Below, one piece after another: positions 24,639-34,229 of a DNA stretch of 64,000 nucleotides. Numbering within the stretch: the stretch's first letter is position 1; the number at the start of each line of letters is the position of its first letter. The position numbers and the translations under genes were made by a program. Under the pieces are notes generated by a model. It did no database searches and was not told the origin of the DNA. It saw only the letters and a list, made by a program, of their open reading frames with translations. Source of the DNA: Streptomyces sp. NBC_01754 (GTDB taxonomy: Bacteria; Actinomycetota; Actinomycetes; Streptomycetales; Streptomycetaceae); contig NZ_CP109132.1 of NCBI RefSeq assembly GCF_035918015.1, positions 6,262,001-6,326,000 of the forward strand, in the 5' to 3' direction.

Positions 24639-25855
24639 TTGGTGCCTCCGTTGAAGTTCGGGTTCTCCCAGACGACCGTCGCGCCCATGCCGAAGCCGAC
24701 GCACATGGTCGTCAGTCCGTACCGCACCTCGGGGTGCTCCTCGAACTGGCGGGCCAGCTGCGTCATCAGCCGGACGCCGGAGGAGGCCAGCGGGTGGCCG
24801 TAGGCGATGGCGCCGCCGTACTGGTTGACGCGCGTGTCGTCGTCGGCGATGCCGTAGTGCTCCAGGAAGGCGAGCACCTGGACGGCGAACGCCTCGTTGA
24901 TCTCGAAGAGGCCGATGTCCTCGATGGAGAGGCCGGCCTTGGCCAGCGCCTTCTCCGTGGCCGGGATCGGGCCGTAGCCCATGACCTCGGGCTCGACGCC
25001 CGCGAAGGCGTAGGAGACGAGACGCATCCTGACCGGGAGGCCCATCTCACGGGCGACGTCCTCGGCGGCGAGCAGTGAGGCGGTGGCGCCGTCGTTGAGT
25101 CCCGCGGCGTTCCCGGCGGTGACCCGGCCGTGGGCGCGGAACGGGGTCTTCAGGCCGGCCAGGTTCTCCAGCGTGGTGCCCGGGCGCATCGGCTCGTCGG
25201 CGGTGACCAGGCCCCAGCCGGTCTCGCCGGCCTCCTCGTTGGTGCGGCGCACGGCGACCGGCACCAGGTCCTGCTGGATCTTGCCGTCGGCGTACGCCTT
25301 GGCGGCCTTCTCCTGGGAGCGGACCGCGTACTCGTCGGCGCGCTGCCTGGTGATCGAGGGATAACGGTCGTGCAGGTTCTCCGCGGTCATGCCCATGAAA
25401 AGGGCGGATTCGTCGACCAGCTTCTCCGAGACGAAACGCGGGTTCGGGTCCACGCCCTCGCCCATGGGGTGGCGGCCCATGTGCTCGACACCACCGGCGA
25501 CGACCACGTCGTACGCGCCGAAGGCGATGGAGCCGGCCGTCGACGTGACGGCGGTCAGGGCGCCGGCGCACATGCGGTCGATGGAGTAGCCCGGTACCGA
25601 CTGCGGCAGACCGGCCAGGATCCCGGCGGTCCGGCCCAGCGTCAGGCCCTGGTCGCCGATCTGGGTGGTCGCGGCGACGGCGACCTCGTCGATCTTCGCG
25701 GGGTCCAGGTCCGGGTTGCGGCGCAGCAGCTCCCGGATGGCCTTCACGACGAGATCGTCGGCGCGGGTCTCGTGGTAGATGCCCTTCGGGCCCGCTTTGC
25801 CGAACGGGGTGCGGACGCCGTCGACGAAGACGACGTCCCTGATGGTACGAGGCAC
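24635..25855 (-). CDS. fadA: Acetyl-CoA acyltransferase (thiolase)
   Basis: 406 residues from GTG 25855, with GGAGGAG eight bases before. Thiolase motifs: nucleophilic Cys in DRMCAGALTAV (about 90), NEAFAVQVLAF, the His in NQYGGAIAYGHPLASSG and the second Cys in TTMCVGFGMGATVVW. It cleaves 3-ketoacyl-CoA in fatty-acid degradation. First gene of the fadA-fadB pair and translationally coupled to fadB, so the two likely form one complex. Full length. The 202-base gap upstream, to the RNase D stop, holds its promoter; no operator was recognised. Confidence 0.93.
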   Translation of the reverse strand: MPRTIRDVVFVDGVRTPFGKAGPKGIYHETRADDLVVKAIRELLRRNPDLDPAKIDEVAVAATTQIGDQGLTLGRTAGILAGLPQSVPGYSIDRMCAGALTAVTSTAGSIAFGAYDVVVAGGVEHMGRHPMGEGVDPNPRFVSEKLVDESALFMGMTAENLHDRYPSITRQRADEYAVRSQEKAAKAYADGKIQQDLVPVAVRRTNEEAGETGWGLVTADEPMRPGTTLENLAGLKTPFRAHGRVTAGNAAGLNDGATASLLAAEDVAREMGLPVRMRLVSYAFAGVEPEVMGYGPIPATEKALAKAGLSIEDIGLFEINEAFAVQVLAFLEHYGIADDDTRVNQYGGAIAYGHPLASSGVRLMTQLARQFEEHPEVRYGLTTMCVGFGMGATVVWENPNFNGGTK

Positions 25856-26057
25856 GGTGGCTCTCCTCCAGGGTGCGGGATGGCACTGCTGCGGGGCGCG
25901 CCGATGAGCGCGCCACACCCTTCATGCTACTTGCGGGTAACCAGGCTGCCCACCCCCCATGCCCGGAGCGTCGAAGGTCACATGCCGACGGGTGCCCGCA
26001 CAGGGCCGCCGCGTCCCCTGCCGGGGCGGGTGGACGAGGGGGCCCGCGGAACGCGGT

Positions 26058-27332
26058 TCAGGCGCCGGTGGCCAGCGCGCTCAGCAGCAGCGGGCCGACC
26101 TGCTCGATCTGCCAGCGGCGGGCGCCGTACCCGGCGAGGGCGGTCTCCACCGCCCCCGGTGTCAGCTCCCGCGGGGGCTCCCAGCAGACCCGGCGCACGG
26201 TGTCCGGGGTGATGAGGTTCTCCTGGGGCATGTTCAGCCGCTCGGCGAGTGCCGAGACCGCGGTGCGGGCCGCCGACAGACGGGCCGCGGCGGCCGGGTC
26301 CTTGTCGGCCCAGGCGCGCGGGGGCGGCGGGCCGGCCGGCTGCTGGCCCGGCTGCGGCAGCTCCGGCTCGGGCACTGCCCTGGCCCGGTCGACGGCCGCC
26401 TGCCACTGTTCCAGCTGACGGCGTCCCATGCGGTGGCCGAAGCCGGGCAGCGCGGTCAGGGCGTGCACGTTGACCGGCATGGCCAGGGCCGCCTCGATGA
26501 TCGCGGCGTCGCCCAGCACCTTGCCGGGCGAGACGTCACGGCGCTGCGCGATCTGGTCCCGAGCCGTCCACAGCTCCCGTACGACGGCGATCTGGCGGCG
26601 GCGGCGCACCTTGTGCATGCCGGAGGTGCGGCGCCAGGGGTCCTTGCGCGGGGGAGCGGGCGGCGCCGAGGCGATCGCCTCGAACTCCTCCAGGGCCCAC
26701 TCGAGTTTGCCCTGCCGCTCCAGCTCCGCCTCCAGGGCGTCGCGCAGGTCCACCAGCAGCTCCACGTCGAGCGCGGCGTAGCGCAGCCACGGTTCGGGGA
26801 GCGGGCGGGTGGACCAGTCGACCGCGGAGTGGCCCTTCTCCAGGGCGTACCCCAGGAGGTTCTCCACGATGGCGCCGAGGCCGACGCGCGGGAACCCGGC
26901 CAGCCGTCCGGCGAGCTCCGTGTCGAAGAGCGAGGTGGGGGCCATGCCTATGTCGCGCAGACACGGCAGGTCCTGGGTGGCGGCGTGCAGGATCCATTCG
27001 GTACCGGTCAGGGCCTCGCCCAGGGAGGACAGGTCGGGGCAGCCCATCGGGTCGATCAGCGCGCTCCCGGCGCCTTCGCGGCGCAGCTGTACGAGGTAGG
27101 CGCGCTGTCCGTAGCGGTAGCCGGAGGCCCGCTCGGCGTCGACGGCGACGGGGCCGGTCCCGGCGGCGAACGCCGCGACGGCGTCGGACAGGGCGTCGTC
27201 GGTCGCCACCACCGGGGGAACGCCCTCGCGAGGTTCGAGCAAGGGGATCGGCGCCGGGGCGACGTCGTCCGGGGGAGCGCCCCCGGTGGTTCGCAGTGAC
27301 GTGTCGGCTGCGGTCTCTTGGGCGTCGGTCAC
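26058..27332 (-). CDS. rnd: Ribonuclease D (3'-5' exonuclease with HRDC domain)
   Basis: 424 residues from GTG 27332 (VTDAQETAAD); upstream in-frame codons do not look coding. The DEDDy exonuclease domain (about 45-215) shows AVDAERASGYRYGQRAYLVQL, then WILHAATQDLPCL, SLFDTELAGRL and YAALDVELLVDL. An HRDC domain follows (about 245-315: RRRQIAVVRELWTARDQIAQ, SPGKVLGDAAIIEA) and a C-terminal tail (330-420) with a Pro/Gln-rich linker. It trims the 3' ends of structured RNAs such as tRNA precursors. Single gene; the upstream regulator gene is separated by a perfect palindrome. Confidence 0.9.
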   Translation of the reverse strand: MTDAQETAADTSLRTTGGAPPDDVAPAPIPLLEPREGVPPVVATDDALSDAVAAFAAGTGPVAVDAERASGYRYGQRAYLVQLRREGAGSALIDPMGCPDLSSLGEALTGTEWILHAATQDLPCLRDIGMAPTSLFDTELAGRLAGFPRVGLGAIVENLLGYALEKGHSAVDWSTRPLPEPWLRYAALDVELLVDLRDALEAELERQGKLEWALEEFEAIASAPPAPPRKDPWRRTSGMHKVRRRRQIAVVRELWTARDQIAQRRDVSPGKVLGDAAIIEAALAMPVNVHALTALPGFGHRMGRRQLEQWQAAVDRARAVPEPELPQPGQQPAGPPPPRAWADKDPAAAARLSAARTAVSALAERLNMPQENLITPDTVRRVCWEPPRELTPGAVETALAGYGARRWQIEQVGPLLLSALATGA

Positions 27333-27352
27333 ATGCCAAGGGTATCTGTGTA

Positions 27353-27398
27353 TGCACGGCGCACGCCGACGGAACGTTCCGTCGGCGTGCGCCGTGCA
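27353..27398. terminator. 46-bp perfect palindrome between regulator gene and rnd
   Basis: Both arms (23 bases each) are fully complementary with no loop; centre at 27375/27376 in GGAACGTTCC. It lies 52 bases past the stop of the minus-strand response regulator and about 20 bases upstream of the rnd start. A terminator for the regulator transcript is most likely; an operator cannot be excluded. Confidence 0.7.
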
Positions 27399-27450
27399 CA
27401 GGAACCGGCCGGGCGCGTGTCCGCGCCGGTGCCGGGTGGGGCCGGCGGGG

Positions 27451-28113
27451 TCAGTGGATGATGCCCGTGCGCAGGGCGACGGCGACCATTCCGGCGCGGT
27501 CTCCGGTGCCGAGCTTGCGGGCGATGCGGGCGAGGTGGCTCTTGACGGTGAGTGCGGAGAGGCCCATCGAGACGCCGATGGCCTTGTTGGACTGGCCTTC
27601 GGCGACCAGGCGGAGCACCTCCACCTCACGGCCGGACAGTTCGCGGTAGCCGCCCGGGTGGCTCGGGGACCCGGGCGGCCTGCGGTGCATACGGGCGGCG
27701 TTGGCGCCGATCGGCGCCATGCCGGGACGGCCGGGGTGGCCGATGTTGGTGCGGGTGCCGGTGACGACGTAGCCCTTCACGCCGCCCGCGAGGGCGTTGC
27801 GTACGGCGCCGATGTCATCGGCGGCGGACAGGGCCAGGCCGTTCGGCCAGCCGGCGGCTCGGGTCTCGGACAGCAGGGTCAGCCCGGAACCGTCGGGCAG
27901 GTGGACGTCGGCCACGCAGATGTCGCGCGGGTTGCCGACGCGGGGGCGGGCCTCCGCGATGGACGATGCCTCGATGACGTCACGTACTCCGAGAGCCCAC
28001 AGGTGGCGGGTGACGGTGGAACGGACACGCGGATCGGCCACGACGACCATGGCCGTCGGCTTGTTCGGGCGGTAGGCGACCAGGCTTGCGGGCTGCTCGA
28101 GGAGAACGGACAC
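27451..28113 (-). CDS. Orphan NarL/LuxR-type response regulator
   Basis: 220 residues, GTG 28113 with AGGAGG five to six bases before. N-terminal receiver-like domain (about 20-125): VVVADPRVRSTVTRHL, the phospho-acceptor Asp in CVADVHLPDGSG and the Lys in GGVKGYVVTG. C-terminal LuxR helix-turn-helix (about 155-215): LSGREVEVLRLVAEGQSNKAIGVS and LTVKSHLARIARKLG. The linker is Gly/Pro/His-rich. No histidine kinase gene is beside it, so its partner, if any, is elsewhere. The 218-base upstream gap contains GGTCATTGACC, a possible self-operator; no gene is visible there. Confidence 0.85.
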   Translation of the reverse strand: MSVLLEQPASLVAYRPNKPTAMVVVADPRVRSTVTRHLWALGVRDVIEASSIAEARPRVGNPRDICVADVHLPDGSGLTLLSETRAAGWPNGLALSAADDIGAVRNALAGGVKGYVVTGTRTNIGHPGRPGMAPIGANAARMHRRPPGSPSHPGGYRELSGREVEVLRLVAEGQSNKAIGVSMGLSALTVKSHLARIARKLGTGDRAGMVAVALRTGIIH

Positions 28114-28331
28114 CAGGCCTCCTGGGGAGTGGCGGGACGGGCCGGCTCGGGGATGAAGCCGGGGCGAACCGTGCTTGAAGGGTCATTGACCTCTTCGGCA
28201 GCAGGGCCGTGCTCCTTTAGGGGAAGATCACGATTTGGTGAGTAACAATTCGGGCAAATAGGACGCGCGATCGATTGTACGAAAAGAGAGCCGGTGCCTG
28301 TGCGACCGGCTCCCCCGAAAATGACGCTCCG

Positions 28332-28991
28332 TTACGGGACCTGGGGCCCCCTGCGCTGGGGCAGTGTCACCACCGCCGCGTCGGTCGCCTCCGACGGCGG
28401 CAGACCGGCCAGCTGGCAGAGCAGGTCCCCCCAGGCGGCCAGGTGCGCCGCCACGTCCGGCACGCCGTCCCGGCCCTCGCGCGGAGTCCAGGAGGCGCGG
28501 ATCTCGATCTGGGTCGCGGGACGGCGCGCGGAGAGCGCGCCGAAGTAGTGCGACCCGGCGCGCGTCACCGTGCCCCCGGCCTCCCCGTACGCCAGCTCCC
28601 GGGCGTCCAGCGCCCCCGTCAGCCAGGTCCAGCAGACCTCGGGCAGCAGCGGGTCGGCCGCCATCTCCGGTTCCAGCTCCGCGCGGACGAGGGTCACCAG
28701 CCGGAACGTGCCCTGCCAGGCGTCGTGACCCGACGGATCGTGCAGGAGGACCAGCCGGCCGTCGGCGAGATCCTCGTCACCGTCCACGACCGCGGCCTCC
28801 AGGGCGTACGCGTGGGGCGCGAGCCGCTTGGGCGGCCGTGTCGCCTCGACCTCCAGTTCGGGGCGCGGACGAGCGGAGCGCAGCGCTTCGACCGCCGACC
28901 GGAACGCGGGCGGAACCCACTCGCCCTCCCCGCTCCCCTCGGTGTCGGCGCCTTCGGAATGATCGGAAAATTGTCCCTGAGCCGGAGCCAT
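28332..28991 (-). CDS. DUF3000-family protein
   Basis: 219 residues from ATG 28991. Matches the actinobacterial DUF3000 pattern: [16 protein letters not shown] near the start, [49 protein letters not shown] and [17 protein letters not shown]. No signal or membrane segment. Function unknown. Divergent from hemE across 90 bases, an arrangement that seems conserved in streptomycetes, so the two may share control. The stop is TAA, which is uncommon in this window. Confidence 0.8.
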   Translation of the reverse strand: MAPAQGQFSDHSEGADTEGSGEGEWVPPAFRSAVEALRSARPRPELEVEATRPPKRLAPHAYALEAAVVDGDEDLADGRLVLLHDPSGHDAWQGTFRLVTLVRAELEPEMAADPLLPEVCWTWLTGALDARELAYGEAGGTVTRAGSHYFGALSARRPATQIEIRASWTPREGRDGVPDVAAHLAAWGDLLCQLAGLPPSEATDAAVVTLPQRRGPQVP

Positions 28992-29081
28992 GCGGGGAAG
29001 AGTAGGCGGAACCGGGGCGTCGCGCAGGGAAGGACACCCGGCCGGGGCGGCTCCTTGCCCGTCCATGCGAAGATTCCCCAT

Positions 29082-30152
29082 GTGAGTGCCAACGACAGCC
29101 CCTCGGGCCTGCAGACGACATCCGCCACCCATGAGTCGGCCTTCCTGAAGGCGTGCAGGCGCGAGCCGGTGCCGCACACCCCGGTGTGGTTCATGCGCCA
29201 GGCGGGGCGCTCTCTGCCCGAGTACCTGAAGGTCCGCGAGGGCATCGCGATGCTCGACTCCTGCATGATGCCGGAGCTGGTCACCGAGATCACGTTGCAG
29301 CCCGTGCGCCGCCACAAGGTCGACGCCGCGATCTACTTCAGCGACATCGTCGTGCCGCTCAAGGCGATCGGCATCGACCTCGACATCAAGCCCGGCATCG
29401 GCCCGGTGATCGCCGAGCCCGTCCGCACCCGTGCCGACCTGGCCCGGCTGCGCGACCTGACACCCGAGGACGTCTCCTACGTCACCGAGGCCATCGGCAT
29501 GCTCACCGGCGAGCTGGGTGCCACACCCCTGATCGGCTTCGCCGGGGCACCCTTCACCCTCGCGAGCTACCTGGTGGAGGGCGGCCCGTCCCGCAACCAC
29601 GAGCGCACCAAGGCCATGATGTACGGCGACCCGGAGCTCTGGGCCGATCTGCTCGACCGCCTCGCCGACATCACCTCGGCGTTCCTCAGGATCCAGATCG
29701 AGGCGGGTGCCTCGGCCGTCCAGCTCTTCGACTCCTGGGTGGGTGCCCTGGCCCCCTGCGACTACCGGCGCTCCGTGCTGCCGGCCTCCGTCAAGGTGTT
29801 CGACGCGGTCGCCGGGTACGGCGTCCCGCGCATCCACTTCGGTGTGGGCACCGGCGAGCTGCTGGGGCTGATGGGCGAGGCCGGGGCGGACGTCGTCGGA
29901 GTGGACTGGCGCGTCCCGATGGACGAGGGCGCACGCCGCGTCGGTCCCGGCAAGGCGCTCCAGGGCAACCTCGACCCCGCGGTGCTGTTCGCGCCGACCG
30001 CGACGGTCGAGGCGAAGACCCAGGAGGTGCTCGACGCCGCGGCCGGTCTGGAGGGCCACATCTTCAACCTCGGGCACGGCGTCATGCCGACGACCGACGC
30101 GGACGCGCTGACGCGCCTGGTGGAGTACGTCCACGAGCGGACCGCGCGCTGA
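29082..30152 (+). CDS. hemE: Uroporphyrinogen decarboxylase
   Basis: 356 residues from GTG 29082 (VSANDSPSG). Removes four carboxyl groups from uroporphyrinogen III to give coproporphyrinogen III. Family signatures: [15 protein letters not shown], with the substrate-binding Arg residues, [13 protein letters not shown] (catalytic Asp), [38 protein letters not shown] and FNLGHGVMP. Length is normal. Divergent from the DUF3000 gene; convergent with the FAD-disulfide reductase across a strong terminator. It belongs with cgoX and hemQ 2.6 kb downstream. Confidence 0.95.
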   Translation: MSANDSPSGLQTTSATHESAFLKACRREPVPHTPVWFMRQAGRSLPEYLKVREGIAMLDSCMMPELVTEITLQPVRRHKVDAAIYFSDIVVPLKAIGIDLDIKPGIGPVIAEPVRTRADLARLRDLTPEDVSYVTEAIGMLTGELGATPLIGFAGAPFTLASYLVEGGPSRNHERTKAMMYGDPELWADLLDRLADITSAFLRIQIEAGASAVQLFDSWVGALAPCDYRRSVLPASVKVFDAVAGYGVPRIHFGVGTGELLGLMGEAGADVVGVDWRVPMDEGARRVGPGKALQGNLDPAVLFAPTATVEAKTQEVLDAAAGLEGHIFNLGHGVMPTTDADALTRLVEYVHERTAR

Positions 30153-30160
30153 GCACACCA

Positions 30161-30192
30161 GGACCCGGGCCCGTCCCCACGGGCCCGGGTCC
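30161..30192. terminator. Terminator between hemE and reductase gene
   Basis: Perfect 14-bp inverted repeat (30161-30174 with 30179-30192) with a CCCC loop, nine bases after the hemE stop and 31 from the stop of the convergent gene. Confidence 0.8.
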
Positions 30193-30222
30193 CCCGGAAT
30201 TCGGCCGGAAATCGCCGTTCGG

Positions 30223-31605
30223 TCAGGCGCTGCCGGCCTTCCGTACCGCCGCCACCGCCCGGCGCGCCGCCACCAGCACCGGATCCCAGACCGGGGAGAA
30301 CGGCGGGGCGTAGCCGAGGTCGAGCGCCGTCATCGCCTCCACCGTCATTCCGGCGGTCAGCGCCACGGCCGCCACGTCGACCCGCTTGGCCGCCCCTTCG
30401 CGGCCCACGATCTGCACGCCCAGGAGCCGCCCGCTGCGGTACTCGGCGATCATCTTCACCGTCATCGGCCGGGCTCCCGGGTAGTAGCCGGCCTGTCCCG
30501 TCGACTCGATCGTCGCCGTGACGTACCGGAGGCCCACGGCCACCGCGTCCTTCTCGCGCAGCCCGGTCCGGCCGATCTCCAGGTCGCAGACCTTGCTCAC
30601 CGCCGTCCCCACGACACCCGGGAACGTGCCGTAGCCGCCGCCGACGTTCGATCCGATGATCTGGCCGTGCTTGTTGGCGTGGGTGCCCAGCGCGATGTGC
30701 CGGGTGTGGCCCGCCACCAGGTCCAGGACCTCGACGCAGTCGCCGCCCGCCCAGATGTCGTGATGGCCACGCACCCGCATCGACAGGTCCGTCAGCAGCC
30801 CTCCGTGCGGTCCGGTCGGCAGGCCCGCGGCGCGGGCCAGGCCGGCCTCCGGCTCGACGCCGATGCCGAGCACCACGACGTCCGCGGGATAGGTGGTGTC
30901 CCCGGTGGCGACCGCGGAGACCCGGCCGTCGTCGCCGGTGAGGATCCGGGTGACGGACGCGCCGTTCACCGTGGTGATGCCCAGGCCGTCCATCGCCTCG
31001 TGGACCAGGCGTCCCATGTCGGGGTCGAGCGTGGCCATGGGCTGCGCGCCGCGGTTGAGGACCGTCACCTCGTAACCTCGCTTGAGCATCGCCTCGGCCA
31101 TCTCGACACCGATGTAGCCCGCGCCGACCACGACGGCCCGCCGCCCCGTGGTCCGTTCCAGCGTCTCCAGGAGCGCCTGGCCGTCGTCCAGGGTCTGCAC
31201 CCCGTGCACCCCGGGGGCGTCCATCCCCGGCAGTGCCGGGCGGACCGGCCGGGCCCCGGTCGCGATCACCAGTTTGTCGAAGCCCGTCCAGTACGTCGCA
31301 CCGCTGTCACGGTCCAGGGCACGCACCCGCTGCCCGGCGACGTCGATCTCCGTCACCTCGGTGCGCGTACGCAGATCGATGGAGCGGGCCCGGTGCTCCT
31401 CGGGCGTCCGGGCGACGAGGGCGTCGGGTCCCTCGACATCCCCGCCGACCCAGTACGGGATACCGCAGGCGGAGTACGAGGTGAAGTGTCCGCGTTCGAA
31501 GGCGACGATGCTCATCTCGTCGGGCCCCCTGAGCCGGCGGGCCTGCGACGCGGCGGACATCCCCGCCGCGTCGCCCCCGATGACCACCAGTCGCTCCGTC
31601 GCCAT
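30223..31605 (-). CDS. FAD-dependent disulfide reductase, CoA-disulfide-reductase-like
   Basis: 460 residues. FAD loop GGDAAGMSAASQARR at the N-terminus, the single redox Cys in YSACGIPYWVGGD (about 45), NAD loop VVVGAGYIGVEMAEAM (about 160), FAD motif DIWAGGDCVEV (about 305) and a dimerisation domain from about 345. The lone-Cys SxxCGIPY pattern marks the CoA-disulfide reductase / NADH oxidase / persulfide reductase class. Actinobacteria use mycothiol and CoA thiols, so reduction of a low-molecular disulfide is plausible; the true substrate is not readable. It ends toward hemE; its start is 42-45 bases from the stop of the DUF4349 gene, so the two may form an operon. Confidence 0.8.
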   Translation of the reverse strand: MATERLVVIGGDAAGMSAASQARRLRGPDEMSIVAFERGHFTSYSACGIPYWVGGDVEGPDALVARTPEEHRARSIDLRTRTEVTEIDVAGQRVRALDRDSGATYWTGFDKLVIATGARPVRPALPGMDAPGVHGVQTLDDGQALLETLERTTGRRAVVVGAGYIGVEMAEAMLKRGYEVTVLNRGAQPMATLDPDMGRLVHEAMDGLGITTVNGASVTRILTGDDGRVSAVATGDTTYPADVVVLGIGVEPEAGLARAAGLPTGPHGGLLTDLSMRVRGHHDIWAGGDCVEVLDLVAGHTRHIALGTHANKHGQIIGSNVGGGYGTFPGVVGTAVSKVCDLEIGRTGLREKDAVAVGLRYVTATIESTGQAGYYPGARPMTVKMIAEYRSGRLLGVQIVGREGAAKRVDVAAVALTAGMTVEAMTALDLGYAPPFSPVWDPVLVAARRAVAAVRKAGSA

Positions 31606-31650
31606 GCGGGTTCCCTTCGTCGTGGTGTCAGGGGACCCACGCTACGGCGC

Positions 31651-32634
31651 TCACGGGGACGGCGGTTCCTGAGCCCCCGGTGCCGCGGACCGCTCCGGGT
31701 CCGGCGGGGTCTCCGTACGGCGGCGCGGCGGCAGGCGGCGCGACAACCGCCACAGCACCAGCAGGACGGCCGCGGCGGCCAGGAACGGCGCGCCCGCGCC
31801 GATCGCCACCGTGATCCAGCGCAGCACCGTCACGAACGCGTCCCAGCCGCCGGCCAGCGCGTCCAGGAACCCGGTGTCCTCCTCGGCCGGGCCCACGCCG
31901 GTCCGGTCCGGCTCGCTCAGCCGCAGGGTGATCGTCGCGAGCGAGGCGCGGTCCTCCAGGGACGCCCGCTGGGCCAGCAGCGACTCCAGATCGGCCTGGC
32001 GGCTGCTCAGTTCGCCTTCCAGGGCCACCACGTCGGACAGCTTCCGCGCCTCGTCCATCAGCTCCCGGACCCGGGCCACACTCGCGCGCTGGGTGGCGAT
32101 CCGGCTCTCGACGTCGACGACCTGACCCGTCACGTCCTCGGCGTCCGACGAACGCGACAGCAGCGTGCCCGCCCCCGTGAGTTCGTCCAGCACGCTTTCG
32201 TACCGCTCCTGCGGAACGCGCAGCACCAGGCGGGACGTGTCGTGGGTGTCGTCCCGCCGACGGGTGGCCTCCTCGGCGACCAGCCCGCCGGCCCCCTCCG
32301 CGGCACGGCGGGCGGCGGCGACCGCCTCGGGCACGCTCGGGACCTCCACCTCCAGCGTGGCCGTACGGATGACGTGGACCGCGGCCGCGGGGCCCGGGTC
32401 CGGCTTCGAGGAGGCGGTCTGACCGGCGGACCGTTCCCCGGCCCCCTCCGCGCCGGGCGCGGCCGCCTTCCCGACGGCGGTGACCCCCCTGTCCTGGCTC
32501 GCGGAGTCGCCCGAGGCTCCGCACGCGCCGGTGCCGAGCAGCGCCACGAGCAGTCCGGCGGCCAGCACCGCGCGCTTCGGGCGCGGTTCCGGCCGCCTGG
32601 GCCGATGGCTGTCCGTGTGGTGTGCGTCCCGCAT
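31651..32634 (-). CDS. DUF4349 membrane-anchored lipoprotein
   Basis: 327 residues from ATG 32634, with GGGGGGA eight to ten bases before. Lipoprotein signal with lipobox GTGAC (Cys about 37), then a disordered Ala/Gly/Ser part. The DUF4349 domain follows: VIRTATLEVEVPSVPEAVAAAR, RLVLRVPQERYESVLDEL, GTLLSRSSDAEDVTGQVVDVE, then a heptad-rich helix (about 165-225). A C-terminal membrane helix (about 275-300) precedes a basic, Pro-rich tail. Homologues are thought to sit in the envelope; function unknown. Divergent from cgoX over 127 bases. Confidence 0.8.
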   Translation of the reverse strand: MRDAHHTDSHRPRRPEPRPKRAVLAAGLLVALLGTGACGASGDSASQDRGVTAVGKAAAPGAEGAGERSAGQTASSKPDPGPAAAVHVIRTATLEVEVPSVPEAVAAARRAAEGAGGLVAEEATRRRDDTHDTSRLVLRVPQERYESVLDELTGAGTLLSRSSDAEDVTGQVVDVESRIATQRASVARVRELMDEARKLSDVVALEGELSSRQADLESLLAQRASLEDRASLATITLRLSEPDRTGVGPAEEDTGFLDALAGGWDAFVTVLRWITVAIGAGAPFLAAAAVLLVLWRLSRRLPPRRRTETPPDPERSAAPGAQEPPSP

Positions 32635-32761
32635 GTCGCGTCCCCCCAGGGCTGTCGGGTGATGATGCCGGTTCGACGTCCGTACCTGTGTGCGGGTTGC
32701 GGTCGGCGATGACGAAGCGGTCACGTTCGGGACTCGTTCGGGGGTTTGAGAGAGTGGACCC

Positions 32762-34225
32762 ATGCAGCGTTCTCTTCAGCACGACACCGCGCGTACGGGC
32801 CATGTCGTCGTCGTCGGCGGCGGTATCGCCGGACTCGCCGCCGCCCACCGGCTGCTCGCCACCGGCCTGCGGGTCACCGTTCTGGAGGCGACCGAGCGGC
32901 TCGGCGGCAAGCTGATGACCGGCGAGGTCGCGGGCGCGCGGGTGGACCTGGGGGCCGAGTCGATGCTCGCGCGGCGGCCCGAGGCGGTCGGGCTGGCCAC
33001 CGCCGCCGGTCTCGGCGACCGGCTCCAGCCGCCCGCCACCGCCACCGCCTCGGTATGGACCAGGGACGCCCTGCGTCCCATGCCCAAGGGCCACATCATG
33101 GGCGTCCCCGGCGACCCCGACTCGCTCGGCGGGGTGATCTCCCCCGAGGGACTGGCCAGGATCGCCGAGGAACGCGGCCTCGCCCCCACCGCCGTCGGTG
33201 ACGACGTCGCGGTCGGTGCCTACGTCGCCGACCGGCTCGGCCGCGAGGTCGTCGACCGGCTCGTGGAGCCGCTGCTCGGCGGGGTGTACGCGGGCGACGC
33301 CTACCGGATCTCGATGCGGGCCGCCGTACCGCAGCTCTTCGAAGCCGCCAGGGCGGGCGGCTCGCTCCTCGACGGCGTCCTGCGCATCCAGGAGGAGACC
33401 GCCGCCCGGCAGCGGACCGGACCCGTCTTCCAGGGCATCGCCGGGGGCGTCGGTACGCTGCCCGAGGCCGTGGCCGGCGCCGTACGGGCGGGCGGGGCCG
33501 ACATCCGTACCGCCACCCCCGTCCTCGGACTGACCCGGTCCGGGCAGGGCTGGGAGGTGCGCACCGACGGCGGGGCGATCGCCGCCGACGGCGTCGTGAT
33601 GGCCGCGCCGGCCTGGTCGGCGTCCGCGCTGCTCGCCGCCGAGTGCCCGGCGGCCTCCGTCGAACTGGCCGCCGTGGAGTACGCCTCGATGGCCCTGGTC
33701 ACCCTCGCCTTCCGGCGTACGGACGTGGAGGGCACCGAGGCGCTGGCGGGCCGCTCCGGCTTCCTCGTACCGCCCGTCGACGGGCGCACGATCAAGGCCT
33801 CCACCTTCTCCAGCAACAAGTGGCGCTGGGTCGCCGAAGCGGCGCCCGACCTGTTCGTGCTGCGCACCTCGGTCGGCCGCCACGGCGAGGAGGAGCACCT
33901 GCACCGCGAGGACCGCGAACTCGTCGACGTGTCGCTGAAGGACCTCGACGACGCGACCGGGCTGACGGCCCGGCCCGTGGACACCGTCGTCACCCGGTGG
34001 ACCGGCGGGCTGCCGCAGTACCCGGTCGGCCATCTGGGCCGGGTCGCCCGGATCCGCGAGGAGGTGGCGAAGCTGCCGGGGCTGCGGGTGTGCGGGGCGG
34101 TCTACGACGGGGTGGGCATCCCCGCCTGCGTGGCCAGCGCCCACCGGGCGGCGGACGAGATCGCGGACGAGATCGCCGCCACGCCGACCCGGGTTCAGGG
34201 CACGCGGAGCGAGGCGGGACAATAG
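32762..34225 (+). CDS. cgoX: Coproporphyrinogen III oxidase (HemY/CgoX type)
   Basis: 487 residues, ATG 32762. FAD-binding [17 protein letters not shown] at the N-terminus, [12 protein letters not shown], substrate-domain [33 protein letters not shown] and C-terminal YPVGHLGRV and [17 protein letters not shown]. In actinobacteria HemY-family enzymes oxidise coproporphyrinogen III to coproporphyrin III; the coupled hemQ gene four bases downstream supports this assignment over classical protoporphyrinogen oxidase (hemG). Flavin- and oxygen-dependent, soluble or peripheral. Confidence 0.92.
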   Translation: MQRSLQHDTARTGHVVVVGGGIAGLAAAHRLLATGLRVTVLEATERLGGKLMTGEVAGARVDLGAESMLARRPEAVGLATAAGLGDRLQPPATATASVWTRDALRPMPKGHIMGVPGDPDSLGGVISPEGLARIAEERGLAPTAVGDDVAVGAYVADRLGREVVDRLVEPLLGGVYAGDAYRISMRAAVPQLFEAARAGGSLLDGVLRIQEETAARQRTGPVFQGIAGGVGTLPEAVAGAVRAGGADIRTATPVLGLTRSGQGWEVRTDGGAIAADGVVMAAPAWSASALLAAECPAASVELAAVEYASMALVTLAFRRTDVEGTEALAGRSGFLVPPVDGRTIKASTFSSNKWRWVAEAAPDLFVLRTSVGRHGEEEHLHREDRELVDVSLKDLDDATGLTARPVDTVVTRWTGGLPQYPVGHLGRVARIREEVAKLPGLRVCGAVYDGVGIPACVASAHRAADEIADEIAATPTRVQGTRSEAGQ

Positions 34226-34229
34226 CCGT

